Assembly: GCA_902797195.1 (NCBI GenBank)
Contig: CADBRY010000074.1
Coordinates: 1 to 5,293 of the forward strand
Length of the DNA stretch: 5,293 bases
Direction: 5' to 3'
From: an uncultured Eubacteriales bacterium
Lineage (GTDB): Bacteria > Bacillota > Clostridia > Peptostreptococcales > Anaerovoracaceae
Both the position numbers and the translations under genes were made by a program. This document shows, piece by piece, positions 1 through 5,293 of the stretch (position 1 is the stretch's first letter; each line of letters starts with the position of its first letter). A model generated the notes under the pieces. That model was not told where the DNA came from and did no database searches. It worked only from the letters and a program-made list of their open reading frames with translations.

Positions 1-1455
1 CTCCTTAAGACTCTTTTCAAGCTCCGCTATCCTCTTGTCGGTCTCTTCCTTCCTCACCTTCACTTCCTGTTTGAGCGCGGCTGCCACGCAGCTTGCTTCT
101 TCGGTTTTCTTCCGGGAGTTTTCCGCTTCTTTTTCCGCCCGCTTTATATCTTCCTCAGTGGGGACATCTTCCGGAAGCCGGGCAGGTGCGGGATGCTCTG
201 TGGAGCCGCACACGGGACAGGGCTCCCCTTCCACAAGAGTCCTTGCCAGAACTCCCGCCCGGGCGTCCATCATCCTCCGCTGCAGGCTTCTCAGTGACTT
301 CTGGATGGAGTCATTTTTATCTGCAAGGATCTCATAGTTTTTGGCTGCTTCCTTGTACTCTTCTTCTTTTTTCCTGTTACCTTCTTCCGCCTGCAGGCTC
401 TTCAGTTTTTCCTCTTCCGCCCCTTCCTTGATCCGCTCTTCTATGACCGCGATCTTCTTGTTGATCTCGTCGATCTCCGGTTTTCTTTTTTCCGCTTCAG
501 CCAGTTCTTCCTCGGCTTTTTTCATATCCTCTTCAGCTCCGGTTTTTTCCTGAAGCGCTTTTTCAAGAACCTTCTTCAGCTTGCTTCCTTCTTCTGCTTT
601 CGTCAGCCTGTTCTGGAGCTTGATCAGCTCTTCCTCTTTCTTTTCCAGTTCTTTTTTCAGGGCCTGGGTCTTTTCGCTGCCGTCCTTTAAAACCAGCTCC
701 TCAAGTTTATCCAGATCCGGCAAGGTAAGGCTTCCCGTGGCTGCTCTTTCCTTCAGGCCTTCAAGGCCTCCCTCATGGCCATCCTCAGAACCTTCTTCAG
801 GCTCCCCTTCCAGTTCCAGCGCCGACCCATAAAGGGACATCATTCTCAGGTTTTCGTCTCTTTCCCTTTCAAGACTCCGGGCTTCTTCCTTTATCAGCTC
901 CGTAAGCTGCCGGTACTTTTCCGTCTTGAAAAGATGCCTGAATATACCGATCCTTTCTTTGGTGTCCGCCTGGATCAGCTTCCTGAAATCTCCCTGTGCT
1001 ATCATGGCTATCTGTGTAAACTGAGCTCTGTCCACTCCAAGGAGTTCCGTCACCGCAGCCGTCACTTCCCGTTCCTTTTCCAGGACCCTGTTTCCGGGCA
1101 TGTGGAATTCACACTGGGAAGAGACCTTGATGGTTCCCTCGCCTCTCTTCTTCGGCCTCTCGTAGGCGGGTCTTCTCAGGATCCTGTATTCCTCTCCTCC
1201 GTATTCAAAAACCATCTCCACTTCCGTGGGAAGATCTTCCCGTGCATAGGTGGATCTCATCATCTCCCCGCTCCTGACGCCGCCGCTGGTCTCACCGTAC
1301 AGCGCGTAGGTTATGGCGTCGAATATGGTTGTCTTTCCGGACCCCGTATCTCCCGTTATCAGGTAGAGCCCCTGTTTTCCCAAAGACTCCATGTCCAGAT
1401 TTTCCTTGTCCGCGTAAGGTCCGAATCCCTGTATCTTTAATTCAAGTGGTCTCAC
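1..1455 (-). CDS. sbcC: SbcC, Rad50-like ATPase subunit of the SbcCD nuclease (N-terminal 485 residues; cut by the window edge)
   Basis: This is the ATPase and coiled-coil subunit of the SbcCD complex, which with SbcD cleaves DNA hairpins and processes blocked double-strand ends in the cytoplasm. The minus-strand frame is open from the GTG at 1455 to base 1 with no stop, giving 485 codons, about half of the usual roughly 1000 to 1100. Visible in order are an N-terminal ABC lobe starting RPLELKIQGFGPYAD, a Walker A motif GDTGSGKT at residues 35-42, and a Q-loop segment QIAMIAQGDF with the second Gln at residue 154. A Lys/Glu-rich coiled coil follows from about residue 165, and then the zinc hook CPVC at residues 413-416 followed by GSTEHP. 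The returning coil, signature motif and Walker B lie beyond the window. I chose the GTG because GGGAGG (1463-1468) sits 7 nt upstream and the codon overlaps the sbcD stop by 4 bp; an ATG at 1462 is in another frame and soon hits a stop. A Gly/Glu-rich stretch at residues 214-236 interrupts the coil near its base. Confidence 0.95.
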   Translation of the reverse strand, partial: MRPLELKIQGFGPYADKENLDMESLGKQGLYLITGDTGSGKTTIFDAITYALYGETSGGVRSGEMMRSTYAREDLPTEVEMVFEYGGEEYRILRRPAYERPKKRGEGTIKVSSQCEFHMPGNRVLEKEREVTAAVTELLGVDRAQFTQIAMIAQGDFRKLIQADTKERIGIFRHLFKTEKYRQLTELIKEEARSLERERDENLRMMSLYGSALELEGEPEEGSEDGHEGGLEGLKERAATGSLTLPDLDKLEELVLKDGSEKTQALKKELEKKEEELIKLQNRLTKAEEGSKLKKVLEKALQEKTGAEEDMKKAEEELAEAEKRKPEIDEINKKIAVIEERIKEGAEEEKLKSLQAEEGNRKKEEEYKEAAKNYEILADKNDSIQKSLRSLQRRMMDARAGVLARTLVEGEPCPVCGSTEHPAPARLPEDVPTEEDIKRAEKEAENSRKKTEEASCVAAALKQEVKVRKEETDKRIAELEKSLKE

Positions 1456-2639
1456 TCTTCATCCTCCCAAATCTTTTGGATCGCCTGTCTGGCTATGGCT
1501 TTCTGCTCCCCGGTCATCTCCCGTCCCCTCATTGCTCTGAAGAAATCTTCAAGATATTCGAAGGGGGTTTTCTCCTCGACCTCATCCCTTCCTGCAAAGA
1601 GACTCCCGCCTCTCTCCACATCCTCGTAGCGCACTTCCAGTATGTTCGGATAGGCGCTTCGAAGCCGCTGGATGGCGTCGGGAATGTATTCCTTATCTGT
1701 AAGCTCTGCTCGTATATATGCCTTCCGCTGCCCCTCTTCCATCTTGTGGGCTTCCGTCATAAGCTGGTCAAAAGTGCCTTTGATTGTCTTTACATCCCGC
1801 AAAGGCAACAGTTCTCTGCTCTCTATTTCCACCCCGTCGTTCTTTATCTCCACGACCAGCAGCTGCTTGCTGTCCTTCTCCTCCGAGAAGGAGTACCTCA
1901 GGGGGGATCCGCAGTATCTGATATTCTCCCCGCCCGCCGGCTGGGCCTTGTGCAGGTGTCCCAAAGCCACATAATCGAAGCCTTCGAAGGCCTCCGCCGA
2001 CACGCCGTCCAGCCCTCCAACGGGCACCTCCTCCGATTCGGATCTCTCGCTTCCCGTCACGTACTGATGTCCCATGAGGATGTTTTTTTCTGCAAAGTCA
2101 ACGGATGAGTTTTCTATGACCCACTTGATTGCCCCGGTGTAGTCGTCCCTCTCAAGGTCCTCAAAATATTCCCTGACGTGGACGGGTTTTACGAAGGGGA
2201 GCATCCATATGTTCACCGGCTCCTCTTCTGTCCTGTCACCTGCCGGAGCTCCTTCGGCCACTTTTTCCGCCTGTTCCCCGTCGGCCCTCAGGGTCACCTT
2301 CTTCATCCGCCCGTCGAAACATGGGGACAGATGCACGCCACCTTTCTCCATTATTCTGTTTCCAAAGGAAAGTCTTTCGGCGCTGTCGTGATTTCCGCTT
2401 ATGATGAAGATGTGATCGCACACTTCTCTCAGCCTGACCAGAAACTCATCAAAAAGAAGCACCGCCTCTCCCGGGGGTACCGGCTTATCGTAAATATCAC
2501 CGGCGATCATAACGCCGGTGGCTTTCTCTTCTTCTGTGATTCTGATTATCTGATCCAAGACGTGCTTCTGGTCTTCAATAAGGGATCTTTCCTTGAAACG
2601 TTTTCCAAGATGCAGATCGGATATATGTATCAGTTTCAT
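1452..2639 (-). CDS. sbcD: SbcD, Mre11-like exonuclease subunit of SbcCD
   Basis: This is the metal-dependent nuclease subunit that partners SbcC in processing hairpins and DNA ends. The 395-residue product has the full calcineurin-like phosphoesterase motif set. It shows ISDLHLG with D8 and H10, GDIYD with D48, GNHD with N83, H84 and D85, GHQY with H191, and GHLH with H228 and H230. These are the residues that bind the two Mn ions and the catalytic His in Mre11/SbcD enzymes. Residues from about 280 to 395 fit the C-terminal capping and SbcC-binding region. Length is normal for Firmicute SbcD. An acidic, Gly/Ala-rich stretch at about residues 119-141, before the PVNIWMLPF strand, looks like a loop expansion. 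The ATG at 2639 overlaps the stop of the preceding gene as ATGA. A purine-rich AGAGGAG lies 14 nt upstream, rather far, so coupling to upstream translation is likely. Its own stop overlaps the sbcC GTG. Confidence 0.97.
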   Translation of the reverse strand: MKLIHISDLHLGKRFKERSLIEDQKHVLDQIIRITEEEKATGVMIAGDIYDKPVPPGEAVLLFDEFLVRLREVCDHIFIISGNHDSAERLSFGNRIMEKGGVHLSPCFDGRMKKVTLRADGEQAEKVAEGAPAGDRTEEEPVNIWMLPFVKPVHVREYFEDLERDDYTGAIKWVIENSSVDFAEKNILMGHQYVTGSERSESEEVPVGGLDGVSAEAFEGFDYVALGHLHKAQPAGGENIRYCGSPLRYSFSEEKDSKQLLVVEIKNDGVEIESRELLPLRDVKTIKGTFDQLMTEAHKMEEGQRKAYIRAELTDKEYIPDAIQRLRSAYPNILEVRYEDVERGGSLFAGRDEVEEKTPFEYLEDFFRAMRGREMTGEQKAIARQAIQKIWEDEE

Positions 2640-3262
2640 TGCTTTTTCTCAGTCTCCTCTTCTATTACTCCCTCGGGCAGTGCTATGTTCCCCAAAAGCT
2701 GCTTCATGATCTCGTCGCTGAGCAGGACTTTCCAGTTGCCGTGCTCATCGGTTTTGAGGGGAAGGTATACCGTGCTTTCTTTGACCTTGCCGTCCCCGGC
2801 TTCTTCCTCTATTTCATCCACATACAGCTCCAGGCATTTTTCCCGGAGTTTTTCCTTATCCTCAACCTCTTCCTCGTAAAGGTTCTCTGTCACATAATCG
2901 TAGGAGTTCTCTTCATACTCTTCCATGGCCTTACTGAAATCGTTGCCCTTTATTTTGAACTTGACTACGGCCAGTCCGTCTTTTTCTTCCTTGTCTTCGA
3001 TTTCATACGAAAAATTCTTAAAGAGATTTTCCCTGAGCCTGTCCGTTGCCTTTGCATCTCCCTCCACATTCACGAAAAAATTCACGTACTCGTTGTCCAT
3101 ATACGCTTCCAGGGTCTGTTCCTGCTGCTCCGACATCCCCTTCATAAAGGCTTCCGCGGCATCCGCCGGGTCCTGATCCGTCGCAGCGCTTATGCCGTGG
3201 AGCAGGAAGAAGGACAGGATCACCGAAATTATTGTTTTGATGAATGTGGCTATCCCAAGCAC
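2636..3262 (-). CDS. Exported acidic protein of unknown function, first gene of the sbcDC operon
   Basis: I do not recognise a named family. The 208-residue product starts with a probable Sec signal peptide or anchor: one Lys at residue 9, a hydrophobic core at residues 10-24, and an SAA site that would allow cleavage after A27. There is no lipobox Cys. The mature part is strongly acidic, with Glu-rich helices at about 110-155 and a single Cys at 143. The pattern of an early helix (ADAAEAFMKGM), a strand such as GLAVVKFKIKG at 96-106 and a late GNWKVLLS at 175-182 resembles NTF2-like DUF4878 or DUF5105-type exported proteins of Clostridia; this is an inference from pattern only. Translation starts at GTG 3262, with GAGGT 10 nt upstream, because an in-frame TAG lies at 3287-3289 and no ATG occurs before residue 40. 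It overlaps sbcD by 4 bp, so it is co-transcribed and probably translationally coupled with the nuclease genes. Confidence 0.85.
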   Translation of the reverse strand: MLGIATFIKTIISVILSFFLLHGISAATDQDPADAAEAFMKGMSEQQEQTLEAYMDNEYVNFFVNVEGDAKATDRLRENLFKNFSYEIEDKEEKDGLAVVKFKIKGNDFSKAMEEYEENSYDYVTENLYEEEVEDKEKLREKCLELYVDEIEEEAGDGKVKESTVYLPLKTDEHGNWKVLLSDEIMKQLLGNIALPEGVIEEETEKKQ

Positions 3263-3340
3263 TGTTGTCTTTACCTCGCGAAATTGCTACAATCTTAATA
3301 CATCATTGTTATTATACGCCGCCGGGGAGGCAGTGGGATC
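3263..3340. promoter_or_regulatory. Divergent promoter region between the sbcDC operon and the glucosaminidase gene
   Basis: This 78-bp gap separates two divergent starts and must hold the promoters of both, unless one is transcribed from farther away. On the minus strand there is a perfect -10 hexamer TATAAT at 3316-3311, with a poor -35 (ATCCCA at 3339-3334, 3 of 6 matches) at a 17-bp spacing. It would give a leader of roughly 40 nt for the exported-protein/sbcDC operon. On the plus strand the overlapping TATTAT (3310-3315) could serve as a -10 with TTGCTA (3284-3289), but the 20-bp spacing is long. The two candidate -10 boxes overlap, so the two polymerases would compete. The minus -35 also overlaps the leader just before the glucosaminidase ATG. 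Confidence 0.45.
3324..3330 (+). promoter_or_regulatory. Strong ribosome binding site of the glucosaminidase gene
   Basis: GGGGAGG lies 10 nt upstream of the ATG at 3341. It supports that ATG as the start, even though other frames are open through this stretch. Confidence 0.75.
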
Positions 3341-4078
3341 ATGAAATACGATTATCCGCAAAACAACAGGACATACACCATCAGGTCCGGCTCCAAGAGG
3401 GCCTTCCTGTGGATCATCCCCCTTGTGGTTGTCGTTTTTGCCGGGAGTTTTTTCGCGATCCGGCAGGTCCTGGACTACAACATTGCCAAGGCGAAAACCT
3501 CTGCCGCCTATGCCGAGAAGGCAGACGCCAAAGCAAATGCCGGCAAAGCCCATCCCGTGGATCTGGCTTCCCCTCTCAGGGAAGAGACCGTTGCCAAAGT
3601 TCTCGAGACAAAAAGCATTCCCGCCTATTCCTACGATCAGTGCTGGGATATGGACGTCAGCAAACCCAGCGGTGTCACCTTGGCGGATCTGAAGTTGGTC
3701 TCAAGGGGCGCCTTCGTTGGCATTGAAGATGCGTTCCTCAAAGCCGAGGAAGACTACGGGGTCAATTGCCTTTTCGTAATGGGCATCGCCTCTCTTGAAA
3801 GCGCCAACGGCACCATCTGCTACCGCCCCAACAATATGTTCGGTTTCGGCGGCCGCAGTTTTTCTTCAAAGTCCGAATGCGTGGATGTGGTTTCCCGGGC
3901 TCTTGCCAACAACTATCTGACTCCCGGGGGAAGCCTCTACAACGGCACTCGGGTCACCGACGTGAACAAGCGCTATGCCGCCAGTTCCACATGGGACGAA
4001 AAGGTCTGCAGGAACATGGCCCGCTACTATTCCATCATCAGCCCAAACCACAACGAGCAGCTGGAGAAGCTGAGATAG
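3341..4078 (+). CDS. Membrane-anchored glucosaminidase (GH73/FlgJ-LytG-type peptidoglycan hydrolase)
   Basis: This is a predicted cell-wall hydrolase that cleaves the glycan backbone of peptidoglycan next to N-acetylglucosamine, acting outside the membrane. The 245-residue product has a short basic N-terminus (residues 1-20), one transmembrane helix at about 21-40 (FLWIIPLVVVVFAGSFF), and an Ala/Lys-rich helical linker at about 47-70. A C-terminal glucosaminidase domain spans about 120-235. Within it, LFVMGIASLESANGT carries the probable catalytic Glu at 153, as in the family's A-x-x-x-E-S motif. NNMFGFGG at 164-171 matches the conserved NN-[LM]-FG element, and VTDVNKRYA plus a following W (218) match the late conserved YA...W region. 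There is no flagellar rod domain, and no SH3, LysM or choline-binding repeats are visible. It is therefore a simple anchored enzyme rather than FlgJ. Five Cys (101, 143, 160, 180, 223) lie in the predicted external part, which is unusual. The start is set by the ATG with GGGGAGG upstream. The gene stands alone and is divergent from the sbcDC operon. Confidence 0.88.
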   Translation: MKYDYPQNNRTYTIRSGSKRAFLWIIPLVVVVFAGSFFAIRQVLDYNIAKAKTSAAYAEKADAKANAGKAHPVDLASPLREETVAKVLETKSIPAYSYDQCWDMDVSKPSGVTLADLKLVSRGAFVGIEDAFLKAEEDYGVNCLFVMGIASLESANGTICYRPNNMFGFGGRSFSSKSECVDVVSRALANNYLTPGGSLYNGTRVTDVNKRYAASSTWDEKVCRNMARYYSIISPNHNEQLEKLR

Positions 4079-4087
4079 CAAGTCCGT

Positions 4088-5038
4088 TTATTTCCAGAGT
4101 TTTTCCGGGTAAAGCCCCGCATCTTTTTTTGACTGCAGGGTGGCCTTCACATCCTCCACGTCTTCCTTGTATGTGACTCCGCACCATTTTTCCTGGCATG
4201 GGATCACCCTTACCGTTGCCTTTCCATCCTTGATCAGCTTGTCGATGCTCTCAGGCAGAAGGTATTCGCTCTTCAGGGGATTCTCGGTCACCTTGTTCGC
4301 AAAAAAGTCGGCGATGCCCTCTTCAAGGCACTTCATCATGCTGCCCGGCAGTCCCCAGAAGTTCATCGACACAAGGCTGTCTTCCGGCATGACCGTCCAG
4401 TTTTCGTCGTCTCCTTCTGCAAAGGCAATGCCTTCCGGTCTTTGCATTATCTTCGTCCGCTCGACTATGTCCGTAAGATATCCCTCATCATCCATCTGAC
4501 ACACGCCTCGGGAAACATGCCCGTTTTCCGTGATCGTGTTTCTGATGGTGTAGCCGGCCATACACATGTGCATCATATCGCCCTCATGCTCAGCCGCAAG
4601 GTATTCGTAAACATCCACGAATCCTCCGGGACCGTAATAGTCATCCGCATTTATAACCGCAAAAGGTCCATTTATCAGATCCCTGCATGCGTAGATCGCA
4701 TGGCTGGTTCCCCATGGTTTTTCCCTGTCTTTTATCGCCTCTTTTGTGGCGTCATCAAGCCCGTCGATCACAGCCGCGGGGATGTCCTTCAGATCCTGAT
4801 AGGCGTACTCGATCTTCATGTACTTTCCAGCTCTTTCGTCCACCAGCTCTCTGAAAATGTCTCTATGCTCTTCTCTTATGACGCACACCGCCCGGTCAAA
4901 ACCGGCCATCATCGCATCATAAAGGGAAAAATCCAGAATGATCTCTCCAGCGTCCGTCATCTTTTCCACCTGTTTAAGGCCTCCAAAGCGGGATCCCATG
5001 CCCGCCGCCATAATAATCAATGTTGGTTTTTCTGCCAT
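4088..5038 (-). CDS. Sugar-phosphate nucleotidyltransferase-like protein (NTP_transferase family)
   Basis: This is predicted to transfer a nucleotide from an NTP to a phosphorylated sugar or alcohol, making an activated precursor for surface glycans or teichoic-acid-type decoration; the substrate cannot be read from the sequence. The 316-residue product opens with the nucleotide-binding signature LIIMAAGMGSRFGGLKQ (residues 7-23, with R17 and K22). PWGTSHAI at 108-115 and NADDYYG at 130-136, where the Asp residues would bind the metal, complete the Rossmann-like nucleotidyltransferase core. The C-terminal part has EYLLPESIDKLI, then KWCGVTYKEDVEDV and a GLYPEKLW ending, a layout I associate with a widespread stand-alone clostridial subfamily. 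There is no left-handed beta-helix acyltransferase domain, so it is not GlmU-like. The ATG at 5038 has AGAGGAGA five nt upstream. It is a single gene here. In related genomes such proteins often sit beside a kinase of the aminoglycoside/choline kinase fold, but none is visible in this window. Confidence 0.85.
   Translation of the reverse strand: MAEKPTLIIMAAGMGSRFGGLKQVEKMTDAGEIILDFSLYDAMMAGFDRAVCVIREEHRDIFRELVDERAGKYMKIEYAYQDLKDIPAAVIDGLDDATKEAIKDREKPWGTSHAIYACRDLINGPFAVINADDYYGPGGFVDVYEYLAAEHEGDMMHMCMAGYTIRNTITENGHVSRGVCQMDDEGYLTDIVERTKIMQRPEGIAFAEGDDENWTVMPEDSLVSMNFWGLPGSMMKCLEEGIADFFANKVTENPLKSEYLLPESIDKLIKDGKATVRVIPCQEKWCGVTYKEDVEDVKATLQSKKDAGLYPEKLWK
4106..4130 (+). terminator. Weak Rho-independent terminator-like hairpin for the glucosaminidase transcript
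   Basis: CGGG (4106-4109) pairs with CCCG (4116-4119) across a 6-nt loop, followed by CATC and seven T residues (4124-4130). It begins about 28 bp after the glucosaminidase stop and lies inside the 3' end of the convergent nucleotidyltransferase gene. The stem is only 4 bp, so activity is uncertain. The T run also encodes Lys codons of the opposite gene. Confidence 0.3.
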
Positions 5039-5075
5039 TTTGGTCTCCTCTTTTTATCATTCAAGTATCTTCATA

Positions 5076-5104
5076 ATTTTATACATAGGGTCATTTACTG
5101 TCAA
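5076..5104 (-). promoter_or_regulatory. Sigma-A-type promoter of the nucleotidyltransferase gene
   Basis: Reading the minus strand, TTGACA (5104-5099) is a perfect -35. It is followed by a 17-bp spacer and TAAAAT (5081-5076) as the -10, one mismatch from consensus. The expected start near 5069 gives a leader of about 30 nt containing AGAGGAGA before the ATG. This is the best promoter in the window and suggests steady housekeeping expression. Confidence 0.75.
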
Positions 5105-5293
5105 TCCGGTCAGGACCGCGGGATCGTGTCACTTGTTGTGGTATTTTTGATTGACAAACTTCCAAAGCGTTTTTTTGTAATAATCAGCTCAGAATTTTTT
5201 TATATACAAAAAAGCTCTCTTCTGGCGCGATTTTTCGGGCTTTATGTAAACCTTTTTGCATGGAAAGGCAATTTATGCCTTGGAATTACACAA
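5105..5293. other. AT-rich intergenic sequence upstream of the nucleotidyltransferase promoter
   Basis: I see no coding region with start, ribosome binding site and plausible protein here. The stretch contains long T runs (5170-5176, 5195-5201), a plus-strand TTGACA at 5151-5156 without a well-spaced -10, and two small hairpins. One pairs GCGCGA (5225-5230) with TCGGGC (5235-5240) with one mismatch around a TTTT loop. The other pairs AAGGCA (5265-5270) exactly with TGCCTT (5276-5281) around ATTTA. These could be the end of a neighbouring transcript or the leader of a gene starting beyond the right edge; I cannot decide. Confidence 0.5.
5107..5118. promoter_or_regulatory. Short inverted repeat just upstream of the -35 box (possible operator)
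   Basis: CGGTC and its exact reverse complement GACCG are separated by two bases (AG), two base pairs upstream of the -35 of the nucleotidyltransferase promoter. The position would suit an activator or repressor site. A 5+5 palindrome is short enough to occur by chance, so this is only a candidate. Confidence 0.25.

Noticed and set aside
35..832. Several Ser-rich plus-strand open frames over the left end
   Set aside because: They are complements of the Glu/Lys-rich SbcC coiled coil, which yields Ser/Phe/Leu-rich shadow frames without stops.
775..1440. Long plus-strand open frame of 221 codons opposite sbcC
   Set aside because: It is antisense to the SbcC ATPase lobe with its Walker A and Q-loop motifs. 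Its translation has no recognisable domain, and there is no good ribosome binding site.
1329..2108. Long plus-strand open frame of 259 codons opposite sbcD and sbcC
   Set aside because: It is a shadow frame spanning the sbcD/sbcC junction on the opposite strand, and its product looks like random Leu/Ser/His-rich sequence.
2639..3298. Plus-strand open frame of 219 codons opposite the exported-protein gene
   Set aside because: Its hydrophobic, Phe/Leu-rich translation is what Glu/Lys-rich coding gives when read on the other strand. The minus-strand gene has a signal peptide, a ribosome binding site and operon coupling.
3287..3553. Minus-strand open frame of 88 codons opposite the start of the glucosaminidase gene
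   Set aside because: It overlaps the real gene's ribosome binding site and membrane segment, and its Gly/Val-rich translation has no recognisable domain.
5151..5182. Plus-strand promoter starting at TTGACA (5151-5156)
   Set aside because: The nearest -10-like sequence (TGTAAT at 5176-5181) is 19 bp away and poor, and no gene follows within the window.
1..5293. A defence system or other novel multi-gene system built around SbcCD
   Set aside because: SbcC and SbcD have the standard motifs and order of the housekeeping repair complex. No nuclease, reverse transcriptase, toxin or sensor gene of a defence island is present. The flanking genes look like cell-wall and sugar metabolism genes.

Overview
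The window looks like an ordinary chromosomal segment of a low-to-moderate GC Gram-positive bacterium, most likely a Clostridia-type Firmicute (Lachnospiraceae or relatives). That placement is an inference. It rests on the strong AGGAG-type ribosome binding sites, the Firmicute-style SbcCD pair with its CPVC hook followed by GSTEHP, a membrane-anchored glucosaminidase of a type common in Clostridia, and a sigma-A-like promoter. No mobile element, tRNA, rRNA, CRISPR array or integration scar is visible.

Layout. Positions 1-3262 hold a three-gene cluster on the minus strand. Its order of transcription is a small exported acidic protein of unknown function (3262-2636), sbcD (2639-1452) and the 5' half of sbcC (1455-1, continuing off the left edge). 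Both junctions are 4-bp stop/start overlaps (ATGA and GTGA), so the three genes are almost certainly one translationally coupled unit. sbcC starts with GTG and is the largest coding region here by reading frame, although it is cut by the window edge. A 78-bp divergent intergenic region (3263-3340) separates this operon from a plus-strand gene for a membrane-anchored GH73-type glucosaminidase (3341-4078). That gene runs convergently, with only 9 bp between stop codons, into a minus-strand sugar-nucleotidyltransferase-like gene (5038-4088). The latter has a clear promoter (TTGACA-17-TAAAAT) and a small palindrome just upstream. Positions 5105-5293 are AT-rich non-coding sequence with a few weak hairpins and no gene I can support.

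Functionally, SbcD (Mre11-like nuclease) and SbcC (Rad50-like SMC ATPase with zinc hook) form the hairpin- and end-processing nuclease complex that maintains DNA at stalled forks and palindromes. The glucosaminidase trims peptidoglycan outside the membrane. The nucleotidyltransferase probably activates a sugar phosphate or a similar group for surface polymer synthesis. I see no evidence that these three groups form one novel system. The least understood point is why an exported NTF2-like protein of unknown function is translationally coupled to sbcDC.
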